DNA of 62,758 nt, taken from positions 1 to 62,758 of the forward strand of contig JANYGK010000079.1 of the NCBI GenBank assembly GCA_025362395.1, in the 5' to 3' direction. This DNA is from Bacteroidota bacterium (GTDB taxonomy: Bacteria > Bacteroidota > Bacteroidia > B-17B0 > Aurantibacillaceae). Every line of letters starts with the position of its first letter. The stretch's first letter is position 1. Below the pieces are notes generated by a model. That model was not told where the DNA came from and made no database searches. It saw only the letters and a list, made by a program, of their open reading frames with translations. The position numbers and the translations under genes are program-made. Positions 18,039 through 27,406 of this stretch are shown piece by piece.

Positions 18039-18995
18039 ATGATAGAAAATAAAAAAATATTTATAACAGGCGGAGCAGGCTTTATTGCTAATACAATTAT
18101 TTCCCGTTTGGTGGAAAAAAACAAGATTACGGTGTACGATAACTTTCACCGCGATACACTAAGTAATTCAACATTTGCTAATCACCCCAATATTGATATT
18201 ATTAAAGGTGATGTACTTGATGCAGATTTGATGACAAAGTCGATGCAAGGAAATGATATTGTTATACATGCTGCAGGGATTGCAGGAATTGACACAGTAA
18301 TTAAAGACCCTGTAAAAACAATGCGTGTCAATATGATTGGTACTGCAAATGCTCTAGAAGCAGCAAAAATCAACAATATATCTGACCGTTTTATTGATTT
18401 TTCAACTTCAGAAATTTTCGGATCCTATGCATTTAAGTCAACAGAAGGCGACAATACAGTTTCCGGGAGTGCAGGAGAAGCCCGCTGGACGTATGCCGTA
18501 AGTAAACTTGCCGGAGAGCATCTTGCACATTCGTATTATAAAGTATATGGTTTACCGGCTGTAACCGTGAGGCCGTTTAATGTTTATGGGCCGGGCCAAA
18601 CAGGAGAAGGAGCAATACAGATATTCATAAAAAAAGCATTAAAAAACGAAGATATATTAATTAATGGTGATGGTAATCAAATAAGAGCTTGGTGCTACGT
18701 TGATGATTTTGTAGAATGTATTATGCTTGCTTTGGAAAGTAAAACAGCTATAGGGCAAAGTTTTAATATTGGTAACGCAAGAGCTGTTACAACTATTTTG
18801 GGATTAGCGGAAACCGTTTGCCGTGTTTTGAAGTCAGATTCAAAAATATTATTTAGAGATGCTCTTTCGGCTGATGTGGAATTAAGGATACCAAGTGTTG
18901 AAAAAGCTAAAGAATTATTGGGCTTTAAAGCGAAGATAGACCTTGAAGAGGGCGTCTTAAAAACGGCAGAATGGTTTATTCAAAAAGGAATATAA
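18039..18995 (+). CDS. NAD-dependent nucleotide-sugar epimerase/dehydratase
   Basis: The 318-residue extended SDR has [12 protein letters not shown] for NAD binding, [12 protein letters not shown] with the catalytic Ser/Thr region, and YAVSK (Tyr-x-x-x-Lys). [15 protein letters not shown] and the RAWCYVDD strand are typical of the GalE/RmlB-like group. It would act on a UDP- or dTDP-sugar as 4-epimerase, 4,6-dehydratase or decarboxylase. It follows the acetyltransferase by 14 bases and is followed by a glycosyltransferase. The specific reaction is not assignable. Confidence 0.82.
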   Translation: MIENKKIFITGGAGFIANTIISRLVEKNKITVYDNFHRDTLSNSTFANHPNIDIIKGDVLDADLMTKSMQGNDIVIHAAGIAGIDTVIKDPVKTMRVNMIGTANALEAAKINNISDRFIDFSTSEIFGSYAFKSTEGDNTVSGSAGEARWTYAVSKLAGEHLAHSYYKVYGLPAVTVRPFNVYGPGQTGEGAIQIFIKKALKNEDILINGDGNQIRAWCYVDDFVECIMLALESKTAIGQSFNIGNARAVTTILGLAETVCRVLKSDSKILFRDALSADVELRIPSVEKAKELLGFKAKIDLEEGVLKTAEWFIQKGI

Positions 18996-19010
18996 TATCC
19001 CTGTAGGCTT

Positions 19011-20087
19011 ATGAATGTACTTCATCTTCCCGAAAATATCGCGAGTTTTATATCTGAAACAGTTATACTCGAAAATAAATTTGAAGGATTCAAATCTAAA
19101 GGTGTTACATATACTAACCAGGTATATGATTCAGTTGACTATACAGGGGTAGAGATAAGAAAAAAAACCAACTATGAAATTAAATATAAACCAAAATGGT
19201 TTTTTTTTGAGATTTCAAAGTATTATAAATTCATTAAAGATGTTATTTGGGCAGATGTGATCCATTGGTACTGGAGCGATGAAATTTTCAAAAACAACAT
19301 TGAGTTTAAAATAATAAATTTCTTAAACAAGCCTATTGTTGTAGAATGGTTAGGGAGTGAAATAAGGATTCATGAAAAAGAAGTTGAAATAAACCCTTAT
19401 TATAAAATTGAAAGCGCTAAAGATAAAGAGATCATATCTTTATTTTGCAATAGAAATTCTATCCTTCTGCAGAAAAAATTTTCTGCTTTAGGTGCAACCC
19501 CTCTTATAGTTAGGGGGGCATCTATAACATATCATGTTATTCCATCACTATTTAAAAACATTTATACAACAAGACACCGGATTAACGTAAATAAGTATCG
19601 CTCAATTTTAATTAATAAAGATAATACTAAACCGCTTATTATTCACGCTCCCACAGATAAAAACATAAAGGGAACAGCTTTTATTCTTAAAGCTGTTAAT
19701 GATTTACAAAAAGAAAATTTAAACTTTGAATTCCTACTTTTGGAAAACATGACCAGAGATGAAGTAAAGTATAATGTTGAAATTTCTGATATTTTTATTG
19801 ACCAGTTAATATGTGGAGGTTATGGTATGGCAGCTACCGAAGCAATGGCCCTCGGTAAACCGGTTATATGTTATTTACATGATGCCAGTATTAATGAGTT
19901 ACCCAAAAATTGCCCTATAGTTAATGCAAATCCTGATACTATTAAGGATGTTTTAAGGAAATTAATTATTGATAAAGATGCAAGATATAGTATAGCATTA
20001 CAAAGCAGAAAATTTGCAGAAGAATATTATAATCCTGAAATTATAGCAAAAGAATTGAGAGAAGTTTATAAGAAGGTTATAAATTAA
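19011..20087 (+). CDS. Glycosyltransferase, GT4-like (GT-B fold)
   Basis: The 358-residue protein starts with MNVLHLPENIASFISETV. The C-terminal part has GGYGMAATEAMALGKPVICY, the E-x7-E-type donor-binding motif of retaining GT4 enzymes, preceded by a strand with HAPTDKNIKGTAFI. The N-terminal WADVIHWYWSDEIF is an acceptor-domain segment. It would transfer one sugar during repeat-unit assembly on the cytoplasmic face. It is followed after one base by the first asparagine-synthase-like gene. Confidence 0.8.
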   Translation: MNVLHLPENIASFISETVILENKFEGFKSKGVTYTNQVYDSVDYTGVEIRKKTNYEIKYKPKWFFFEISKYYKFIKDVIWADVIHWYWSDEIFKNNIEFKIINFLNKPIVVEWLGSEIRIHEKEVEINPYYKIESAKDKEIISLFCNRNSILLQKKFSALGATPLIVRGASITYHVIPSLFKNIYTTRHRINVNKYRSILINKDNTKPLIIHAPTDKNIKGTAFILKAVNDLQKENLNFEFLLLENMTRDEVKYNVEISDIFIDQLICGGYGMAATEAMALGKPVICYLHDASINELPKNCPIVNANPDTIKDVLRKLIIDKDARYSIALQSRKFAEEYYNPEIIAKELREVYKKVIN

Positions 20088-20088
20088 T

Positions 20089-21972
20089 ATGTGCGGAATA
20101 GCAGGAATATATAGTAAAACAAGCGTAAGTAAACAGAGTCTCATCTGTATGACTAACGTTATTGCTCACCGCGGACCTGATGGCGAAGGCCATTGGATTA
20201 ACAGTGATGAGACAGTTGGTTTTGGCCACAGACGTTTATCAATTATTGATTTGACTGATGCCGGGAAACAGCCAATGCATTATTTAAATAATAGGTACAC
20301 AATTACATTTAACGGTGAAATATACAATTATATAGAGTTGCGAAACATATTACTAAAAGAAGGGTATACATTTAGATCGGATTGTGATACAGAGGTTTTG
20401 TTAGCACTATATGCACGCGACGGTAAAGCTTGCTTGAAGCTGCTTGATGGTATGTTTGCCTTTGCTATATACGATGCAGAGGCAAAAACATTATTTTGTG
20501 CCCGCGATAGATTTGGCGAAAAACCCTTTTTTTACAGCTATAGGCCCGGGCAGTACTTTATATTTAGTTCGGAAATAAAGCAACTATTTGCCGCCGGTAT
20601 TTCTAGAGAATTTAATGCATACCAGTTATATAATTATCTGGAAAACGAAAATGTATTAACTAATCCTACCGATGAGCATGATACATTTTATGCAGAGATA
20701 AAAAAACTTCCCAAATCCTGTTGTCTTATGATGGACAAAACCATTGTAATAACTGAAGAAAAGTATTGGGAAGTAGATCTTTATAAAAAAAATGCAATTA
20801 AATACGAAGAGGCAGTTGAAGAATTCAAATACCTGTTTTTTGAATCCGTAAATCGTAGGATGCGGAGTGATGTGCCTGTAGGGTCAAGTCTTTCGGGAGG
20901 ACTTGATAGTTCAAGTATTGTTTGTTCTATCCAAAAATTGTTCAACAATAATAATCAAAGAACTTTTTCAGCACGATTCGAAAATTTTCATAGAGATGAG
21001 GGGAAATTTATACAATATGTACTTGATGGGACTAATGTAACTCCTTATTCTGTTTGGCCTTCTGAGGAAGGATTCTTGAATGATATTGATAACGTAATAT
21101 TCCATCAGGATGAACCTTTCCCTTCTGCAAGCATATACGCGCAGTATTGCGTTATGGCAGAAGCAAAGAAACAAAACGTTATTGTGTTATTGGACGGACA
21201 GGGTGCCGATGAGATACTTGCAGGTTATGAGTATTACCTGCCTTATTATTTAAAAGAACTTTCAAATACAAATAAACAACTATTGGATGAAGAGATGGCG
21301 TATATGCAGAAAATTCATCCTCACTTAAAATTTGATAATAGTTATGTATACTCAGGGCAAAATAGTATGACGGCTATTCCAAAAAAAGTAACTTTTACAG
21401 AAAATCTTAAGAACGTAATCCGTCCTTTTTATAAAATGGTAAATGCTAAAAAATATGAACGAATAGGAATGCAGATGCCGTTAGAAGGATTTTACGATAA
21501 AGATTTTTTTCGAAAAGTTTCCGATAAAAAAAGATATGATTTTGCATATACAAATCATCAATTAAACGGGTATTTAAAACATACTATTGAAAAAGATAAC
21601 CTGGAAGACCTTTTAAGGTTTTGTGATAGAAATTCAATGGCACACAGCCGTGAAGTTCGTCTTCCATTTTTGAGTGTAGATCTAGTAGAGTTTCTGTTTT
21701 CACTTCCTGCAGCTTATAAAATAAAAAACGGCTGGACTAAAGCAATTATGCGCGATGCAATGCATGGTATTTTACCGCCCGAAATTGAAAGACGTACAGA
21801 TAAAATAGGATATGAACCTCCGCAAAGAAAATGGATGGAAAATAAAAAGATCCTACAAAAAATAGATGAATCCTATGAAATATTAATTGAACATAGGATT
21901 TTGAAAAGATCGAGTCTTCAGGAAAAAAAACTTGATTGGCAAGTGTTAAATATAGCAGCCTTGATTAAATAA
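20089..21972 (+). CDS. Asparagine-synthase-like glutamine amidotransferase, copy 1
   Basis: The 627-residue protein has an intact class II glutaminase domain (Cys2 in MCGIAGIYS, FGHRRLSIIDL, FNGEIYN, DTEV) and an ATP-pyrophosphatase domain with SLSGGLDSSSI near residue 267 and DGQGADEILAGYEY. It activates a carboxylate with ATP and amidates it with glutamine nitrogen. In polysaccharide loci AsnB homologues such as WbpS are proposed to convert uronic acids to uronamides, which is the likelier role here than making asparagine. It is one of three in the cluster and alternates with glycosyltransferases. Confidence 0.88.
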   Translation: MCGIAGIYSKTSVSKQSLICMTNVIAHRGPDGEGHWINSDETVGFGHRRLSIIDLTDAGKQPMHYLNNRYTITFNGEIYNYIELRNILLKEGYTFRSDCDTEVLLALYARDGKACLKLLDGMFAFAIYDAEAKTLFCARDRFGEKPFFYSYRPGQYFIFSSEIKQLFAAGISREFNAYQLYNYLENENVLTNPTDEHDTFYAEIKKLPKSCCLMMDKTIVITEEKYWEVDLYKKNAIKYEEAVEEFKYLFFESVNRRMRSDVPVGSSLSGGLDSSSIVCSIQKLFNNNNQRTFSARFENFHRDEGKFIQYVLDGTNVTPYSVWPSEEGFLNDIDNVIFHQDEPFPSASIYAQYCVMAEAKKQNVIVLLDGQGADEILAGYEYYLPYYLKELSNTNKQLLDEEMAYMQKIHPHLKFDNSYVYSGQNSMTAIPKKVTFTENLKNVIRPFYKMVNAKKYERIGMQMPLEGFYDKDFFRKVSDKKRYDFAYTNHQLNGYLKHTIEKDNLEDLLRFCDRNSMAHSREVRLPFLSVDLVEFLFSLPAAYKIKNGWTKAIMRDAMHGILPPEIERRTDKIGYEPPQRKWMENKKILQKIDESYEILIEHRILKRSSLQEKKLDWQVLNIAALIK

Positions 21973-21981
21973 TAAATCATA

Positions 21982-23181
21982 ATGTCGGCGGCTAAAAAGG
22001 TGTTGATTCTATGTTCTGATAATTATCATAAACAACCACGTGTTATAAGAACAATTCAAGCACTTCAAAATTATTACGACATTAGTGTGGCAGGATTTTC
22101 GGATGCAGAAGGACATGAGCTTAAGTTCATTGATCTTGTTAAAAACACAAAACTTAATAAATCCATTACATATAGCCATTTTAATAAACCGTTCTATATT
22201 AAATTACCTGTATCATTTTATTATAAATATATAAAACAAAAACAATTTTACAGACCATTGTACTTTGAACAACAATATTGGACGACAGCTAGAAAAGCTG
22301 ATCTGGATCAATTGAATAAATATGACTATAACGTTATTATAAGTCATGGTATAGATACATTACCTTTAGCATTAAAAATTGGAAATAAAAAAATACCTGT
22401 TATTTTTAATGCACATGAATATTACCCTTTGGAATTTGAACAAGACCAACATTGGAAAAAAACAGAGGGAGAAAGAGCTGAGTATATTATTAAAAAATAT
22501 CTTTCACAATGTGCTATGATGTTCTGTGTTTCCGAAAGCATTCAGAATGAGTACCGAAAAAATGCAAATATAAATTCAATAGTTATAACGAACGCTACAT
22601 CTTATAAGAATCTTTCTGTCATTAAAACAAAAATTCCCATAAAAATTATTCATCACGGTGCAGCAATAAGAGCGCGACAAATTGAGATTATGGCCGATAT
22701 GATGGATTATTTAAACGGTAATTACATATTGCATTTTATGCTCGTTCCTACTGATAAAAAATACTTGGAAGAATTGAAACTAACATACGGTTCGAAACCG
22801 CGTATAAAATTTATCGAGCCTGTATCAGTATCTGAAATACCTTTAGAATGTAATAAATACGATATAGGCCTTTTCATATTACCACCCGTAAATTTTAATT
22901 GGTTAAATGCTTTACCGAATAAATTTTTTGAGTATGTACAAGGAAGGCTTGCTATTGCCGTATCTCCTAATCCGGATATGAAATATCATGTTGAAAAATA
23001 TAATCTCGGTATCGTTTCTGAAAATTATTCAGCCGAAAGTATGGCAAAAAAAATTTCTGAATTAAACATAAATGACATTGATTATTTTAAACAAAATGCT
23101 CACACATATGCCATGGAGCTTAGTGCAGAAAATAATCAAAAAAAAATTCTACAGACTATTAATTCTATTACAGGCAACTAA
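21982..23181 (+). CDS. Glycosyltransferase, GT4-like
   Basis: This 399-residue protein opens with KKVLILCSDNYHKQPRVIRT, a frequent GT4 N-terminus, and contains FNAHEYYPLEF in the first domain. The C-terminal domain has YDIGLFILPP and ALPNKFFEYVQGRLAIAVSP, corresponding to the donor-site helix of GT4 enzymes though with a weak Glu motif. It would add a sugar to the growing repeat unit. It lies between two asparagine-synthase genes, ending with a one-base overlap into the second. Confidence 0.78.
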   Translation: MSAAKKVLILCSDNYHKQPRVIRTIQALQNYYDISVAGFSDAEGHELKFIDLVKNTKLNKSITYSHFNKPFYIKLPVSFYYKYIKQKQFYRPLYFEQQYWTTARKADLDQLNKYDYNVIISHGIDTLPLALKIGNKKIPVIFNAHEYYPLEFEQDQHWKKTEGERAEYIIKKYLSQCAMMFCVSESIQNEYRKNANINSIVITNATSYKNLSVIKTKIPIKIIHHGAAIRARQIEIMADMMDYLNGNYILHFMLVPTDKKYLEELKLTYGSKPRIKFIEPVSVSEIPLECNKYDIGLFILPPVNFNWLNALPNKFFEYVQGRLAIAVSPNPDMKYHVEKYNLGIVSENYSAESMAKKISELNINDIDYFKQNAHTYAMELSAENNQKKILQTINSITGN

Positions 23182-25085
23182 TGTGTGGAATTGCAGGAAT
23201 ATGGAATTTAAATGAGCGCGCTTTAAATATTGCTGAGCTCGAACAGTTTACGGATTCTATGAAACACCGTGGTCCGGACGGTTCAGGTTATGAATTATAC
23301 AAGAACGACACCCTTGGTTTCGGGCACAGAAGATTATCGATACTTGATTTGTCTGAGGCCGGAAAACAGCCTTTTCATTACCTCGATAGGTATACGATAA
23401 CCTTTAACGGAGAGATTTATAATTTTCTTGAAATAAGAAAAGAGCTTGCCGCAAAAGGATATAATTTTAAAACAGATACAGATACCGAAGTTATTTTAGC
23501 GGCTTATCATGAATACGGCAAGCAATGCTTGTATAAATTTAACGGTATGTTTGCTTTTGCCATTTGGGATAAAATGGAACATACTCTTTTTTTAACGCGC
23601 GACCGTTATGGCGTTAAACCGTTACATTACCTTCATATTCCGGGACAGATATTTGCCTTTGCATCCGAAACTATTGCCTTTAAGTATTTGCAGGGCTTTA
23701 AGAGGGCATTTGATGAAGTTAATTTAACAACAGCTGTTAAAGATCCGGCCTACATTGAAGCAGCAGGTAAAACAATTTTTAAAAATATTTTTCAGTTACT
23801 GCCCGGGCATACCATCACAATCGGTGCAGGCAAGCAACTTCTTATTGAACGTTGGTGGAACACCGCCGATCATTTAGTGACTCCCAGCTCAGACTATAAC
23901 AAACAGGTGGAGGAATTTAAAGATCTGTTTTTTAGCGCATGCAAATTAAGAATGCGCAGTGATGTGCCTATTGCTTCTGCCTTAAGCGGCGGCTTAGATT
24001 CAAGTGCTGTGTATTGCACTTTGCAACAATTTAAAAACAGCAATTCAGACCTGCAACGTATCCCTGCCGATTGGCAAAAAGCGTTTATTGCCACGTTTCC
24101 GGGAACAAAAATGGATGAGCGAAAATATGCCGAGGAGGTCATAAATTACACTCAAGGAAATGCTGTTTATATAACACCTGATTATAGCAAGCTTGTAAAC
24201 GATATTGTATCAACCACTAAATTGTTCGATGCCATTATTTCAAATCCACTCATTGCTATCACGGATATTTATAAAGCGATGCGACAAAACGGAATTGTGG
24301 TATCGCTCGATGGGCACGGTGCCGATGAATATGCTTTTGGTTATACGCATTATGTTACGGAGGCATTTTATAAAGCCATGGCCGAAAAGAACAGGGAAAA
24401 AGCAAATGAATATGCAGGAATGCTGAGCACACTTTCCCCTGTGTATGATAAACAAAAATTAATGACTTCTTTTGATGCTGCTGTTTCCGTTACCTCAAGA
24501 ATAAAGCAAAAGCTGAAAAACGTATTGGGAAAATCTTCAACAGGTGTTATAGCTTCTGAGGCTTCGTGGTTTAGCAAGGAAACAGTAAATGATTCCCTGC
24601 ACACATTTACTAATCCGTTCAGCGGTATTTCTAAAACGCTTTTCGATGATTTTCATTACTACAGCCTGCCGGTTAATCTTCGCGATTTTGACCGTGCCGC
24701 TATGCAGAACAGTATTGAGATCCGAATGCCGTTTATGGATTATAGGCTGGTAAGTTATATGTTTTCATTGCCCGAAGAGAGTAAGATCGGAACCGGTTAT
24801 ACCAAGCGTATTATCCGTGATGCGATGATAGGTATAGTGCCTGAACAGATTCGCACACGTACCCTGAAAATAGGAATTGGATCACCGATCGCAGAATGGA
24901 CAAGCGGCCCCTTGAAAGAATTTATTGCTGATTCAGTTCACTCAGAAAAGTTAAAGAACATTGGCATTTTTAATCCCAATGAAATCAGGAACTCTGTAGA
25001 CTTAAATTACAAACATAACAACTGGAATACAGTAAATGCATCCAAAACCTGGAGCGTTATAAATGCACTTTTAATAGATGAATAG
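23181..25085 (+). CDS. Asparagine-synthase-like glutamine amidotransferase, copy 2
   Basis: The 634-residue homologue has Cys2 (MCGIAGIWN), FGHRRLSILDL, FNGEIYN and TDTDTEV in the glutaminase half, and ALSGGLDSSAV plus DGHGADEYAFGYTHY in the ATP-binding half. All key residues are present, so it should be active. It is clearly diverged from copies 1 and 3, which suggests a different acceptor. It overlaps the WbpG-like gene by eight bases, so the two may be translationally coupled. The most likely role is amidation of a sugar acid; true asparagine synthesis cannot be excluded. Confidence 0.88.
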   Translation: MCGIAGIWNLNERALNIAELEQFTDSMKHRGPDGSGYELYKNDTLGFGHRRLSILDLSEAGKQPFHYLDRYTITFNGEIYNFLEIRKELAAKGYNFKTDTDTEVILAAYHEYGKQCLYKFNGMFAFAIWDKMEHTLFLTRDRYGVKPLHYLHIPGQIFAFASETIAFKYLQGFKRAFDEVNLTTAVKDPAYIEAAGKTIFKNIFQLLPGHTITIGAGKQLLIERWWNTADHLVTPSSDYNKQVEEFKDLFFSACKLRMRSDVPIASALSGGLDSSAVYCTLQQFKNSNSDLQRIPADWQKAFIATFPGTKMDERKYAEEVINYTQGNAVYITPDYSKLVNDIVSTTKLFDAIISNPLIAITDIYKAMRQNGIVVSLDGHGADEYAFGYTHYVTEAFYKAMAEKNREKANEYAGMLSTLSPVYDKQKLMTSFDAAVSVTSRIKQKLKNVLGKSSTGVIASEASWFSKETVNDSLHTFTNPFSGISKTLFDDFHYYSLPVNLRDFDRAAMQNSIEIRMPFMDYRLVSYMFSLPEESKIGTGYTKRIIRDAMIGIVPEQIRTRTLKIGIGSPIAEWTSGPLKEFIADSVHSEKLKNIGIFNPNEIRNSVDLNYKHNNWNTVNASKTWSVINALLIDE

Positions 25086-26235
25086 CACAAAAGAATACAA
25101 GCAGTGTATACGTTGCGTAATGGATACTACTGCACGTGAAATAACTTTTAATGAAGAAGGCATTTGTAATTTTTGCCGTGAGTTTGACGAGTTTGCAGAT
25201 AAAACAATTTGGCGTCCTCTGGATGTCAGGTTAAAAGAACTAAAGGATGCCGTAGATAAAATTAAAGAGATTGGTAAAAAAGATCAGTATGATTGCCTGA
25301 TAGGATTAAGCGGTGGAGTGGACAGTTCTTATATTTGTTATTGGGCAAAACAGGAAGGTTTAAGGCCCTTAGTAGTTCATTTTGATAACGGATGGAACAG
25401 TGAGCTGGCTACTCAGAATATTGAAAATATCATATCTAAAACAGGATTCGATCTGTATACGTATGTGATTAACTGGGAAGATTTCAGAGATCTGCAATTG
25501 TCTTATATAAAAGCGTCTGTTATAGATATTGAAGTCCCTACCGATCAATTGATTTTTGCTACACTATTTAAAATTGCCGGAAAGTATAAAATAAAAAGTA
25601 TCATTAATGGTAATAATATTTCATCAGAAGCTATTTTACCTAAAACATGGTATTACGCTGATAAGCTTGACATAGTTAATCTTACAAACATTCATAAAAA
25701 ATTTGGTACAAGGCCGCTAAAAAATTTTCCTAAGTTAGGCTTAATAAGACAGCTTATTAATTTAAAGCTTCATTCAATGTTTTCGGTATCACCGTTAAAT
25801 TTGTTGGATTACGATAAAAATAAAGCAAAAGAGCTTTTAATAAAAGAATTTGAATGGCGTGATTATGGCGGGAAGCATTACGAGTCTATCTTTACAAGAT
25901 TTTACCAGGGATATATTTTACCTTTTAAATTTAATGTAGATAAGCGTAAAGCGCATCTGTCGTCGTTAGTTGCTTCAAAAACAATTACAAGGGAAGAAGC
26001 GGTTGAGGAATTAAGTAAACCTACTTACGATCCTTCTCTTCAAAAACAGGATTATGAATACGCGCTTAAAAAATTTGAAGTCACAAAAGAACAGTTCGAA
26101 AGCTTTATGAGTAAGCCGCCTGTTGAGCATTCTTTTTACGGCACACAATGGGATAAAGAAAATTTCAGAAAATACTATATTTTTAAAAAATTGCTCGGGC
26201 CTGTTTTGGAATTTATCGGTAAGCTTAAAAATTAG
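25078..26235 (+). CDS. WbpG/PseA-like N-acetyl sugar amidotransferase
   Basis: This 385-residue ATP-pyrophosphatase has a zinc-type Cys set (Cys10, Cys13, Cys30, Cys33) and the PP-loop SGGVDSS at residues 78-84. Members of this family (WbpG in Pseudomonas O-antigen, PseA/LegA-type in flagellin glycans) adenylate an acetamido carbonyl and add ammonia from HisH/HisF to form an acetamidino group. The required HisH/HisF pair is 10 kb upstream in the same cluster, which supports the assignment. Which sugar is amidinated (a diacetamido hexose/uronate or a nonulosonate) is open. Confidence 0.88.
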   Translation: MNSTKEYKQCIRCVMDTTAREITFNEEGICNFCREFDEFADKTIWRPLDVRLKELKDAVDKIKEIGKKDQYDCLIGLSGGVDSSYICYWAKQEGLRPLVVHFDNGWNSELATQNIENIISKTGFDLYTYVINWEDFRDLQLSYIKASVIDIEVPTDQLIFATLFKIAGKYKIKSIINGNNISSEAILPKTWYYADKLDIVNLTNIHKKFGTRPLKNFPKLGLIRQLINLKLHSMFSVSPLNLLDYDKNKAKELLIKEFEWRDYGGKHYESIFTRFYQGYILPFKFNVDKRKAHLSSLVASKTITREEAVEELSKPTYDPSLQKQDYEYALKKFEVTKEQFESFMSKPPVEHSFYGTQWDKENFRKYYIFKKLLGPVLEFIGKLKN

Positions 26236-26238
26236 CAG

Positions 26239-27405
26239 TTGCCAAACATCGCTTTTTTTATTAAGGGAATTGGATCTTTAAAGGGCGGAGGCGGAGCAGA
26301 ACGTTTTTTTGCCGATTTTTTTGAAGAGTACCAAAAGTTTAATCGTAAAAAATTCGGCCTTTATTTTATTATCGACCAATACTCTGTTAAGAATCTTAAT
26401 GAAGTAGGAAAATTAAGATCGGCTGCTCACCTTCTTCAGTTCAGGATCGTTTCCAATCGTTTCAAAAAAACCTTTGAAGCCTTACAGTTTTACATATTAA
26501 TCATTACCCGCAATATTAAGATCATTCATATACCATTGTATGACCTTAGTTACTTGCCTTTGTTGAAGGCAATTAATCACATGCCTTCATATATAAGGCC
26601 AAAACTGGCTATTAATATCGTGAACTGCTATGCCGCACCCGCGTTGGAGGATGAATCAAACAGGTATCATCAATCTATTACGGCTACCTACTTGCCATTG
26701 TTTAAGCAAGTAGAAGTTGACGGCTATTTTTGTTGGAATAAAAATTTTGAATCTTATTTAACCGGTAATAGAGGTTTAACATATTCTCCTTCAGTAATAA
26801 AATCTATTACTTCGAGATTTTCTGATGTTGAAAATTATTATCCGGAATTACATAAAAAAAATTGGATTGTGTTTGCTTCCCGGTTAGATCAACAGAAACA
26901 TCCGGAGTGGATTTTAGAGGCTGTAGCTCGTATTCATGAAAATAATCCGGATCTTTTAAAATCCTGGACATTTAAAATATGCGGTGCCGGCCCGATGCGC
27001 TCGGAGCTTATTAATTATTCGGAACAGCATGGCATATCAGGTTGTGTTGAATTTCATATAGAAGGTGAAATGCATAAAATATTGAATTTCTCTAAAATAT
27101 ATGTATCGTGTCAAGATTATGATAATTTTCCTTCATTAACTATGACAGAAGCTATGGCATCGGGAAACGCTATAATAGCAAGAAATGTGGGACAGACAGA
27201 GCTATTTGTTAAGAAAGGCATAAACGGTTTATTAGTAGAACCTGATAACGCTGAAGGTTTAAGCTCTGTTATTATATCTCTTATTTCTGATCCTGAATTG
27301 ATTGTAAATATGGGAAATGAAAGTTTGCGTTCGATACAAGAGGTTCATAATGTCCCTAATTTTATAAATCAAATACATAATTTCTGGGAAGAAATTCTGG
27401 TTTAA
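26239..27405 (+). CDS. Glycosyltransferase family 4
   Basis: The 388-residue protein starts at TTG three bases after the preceding stop; PNIAFFIKGIGSLKGGGGAE is a standard GT4 N-terminus with the glycine-rich acceptor/donor loop. The C-terminal domain has FASRLDQQKHPEWIL, FKICGAGPM and FPSLTMTEAMASGNAI (E-x7-E-like), ending NGLLVEPDN. It would transfer a sugar from a nucleotide donor with retention. Upstream amidotransferase and downstream O-acyltransferase genes suggest an order of synthesis then decoration. Confidence 0.87.
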   Translation: MPNIAFFIKGIGSLKGGGGAERFFADFFEEYQKFNRKKFGLYFIIDQYSVKNLNEVGKLRSAAHLLQFRIVSNRFKKTFEALQFYILIITRNIKIIHIPLYDLSYLPLLKAINHMPSYIRPKLAINIVNCYAAPALEDESNRYHQSITATYLPLFKQVEVDGYFCWNKNFESYLTGNRGLTYSPSVIKSITSRFSDVENYYPELHKKNWIVFASRLDQQKHPEWILEAVARIHENNPDLLKSWTFKICGAGPMRSELINYSEQHGISGCVEFHIEGEMHKILNFSKIYVSCQDYDNFPSLTMTEAMASGNAIIARNVGQTELFVKKGINGLLVEPDNAEGLSSVIISLISDPELIVNMGNESLRSIQEVHNVPNFINQIHNFWEEILV

Positions 27406-27406
27406 T

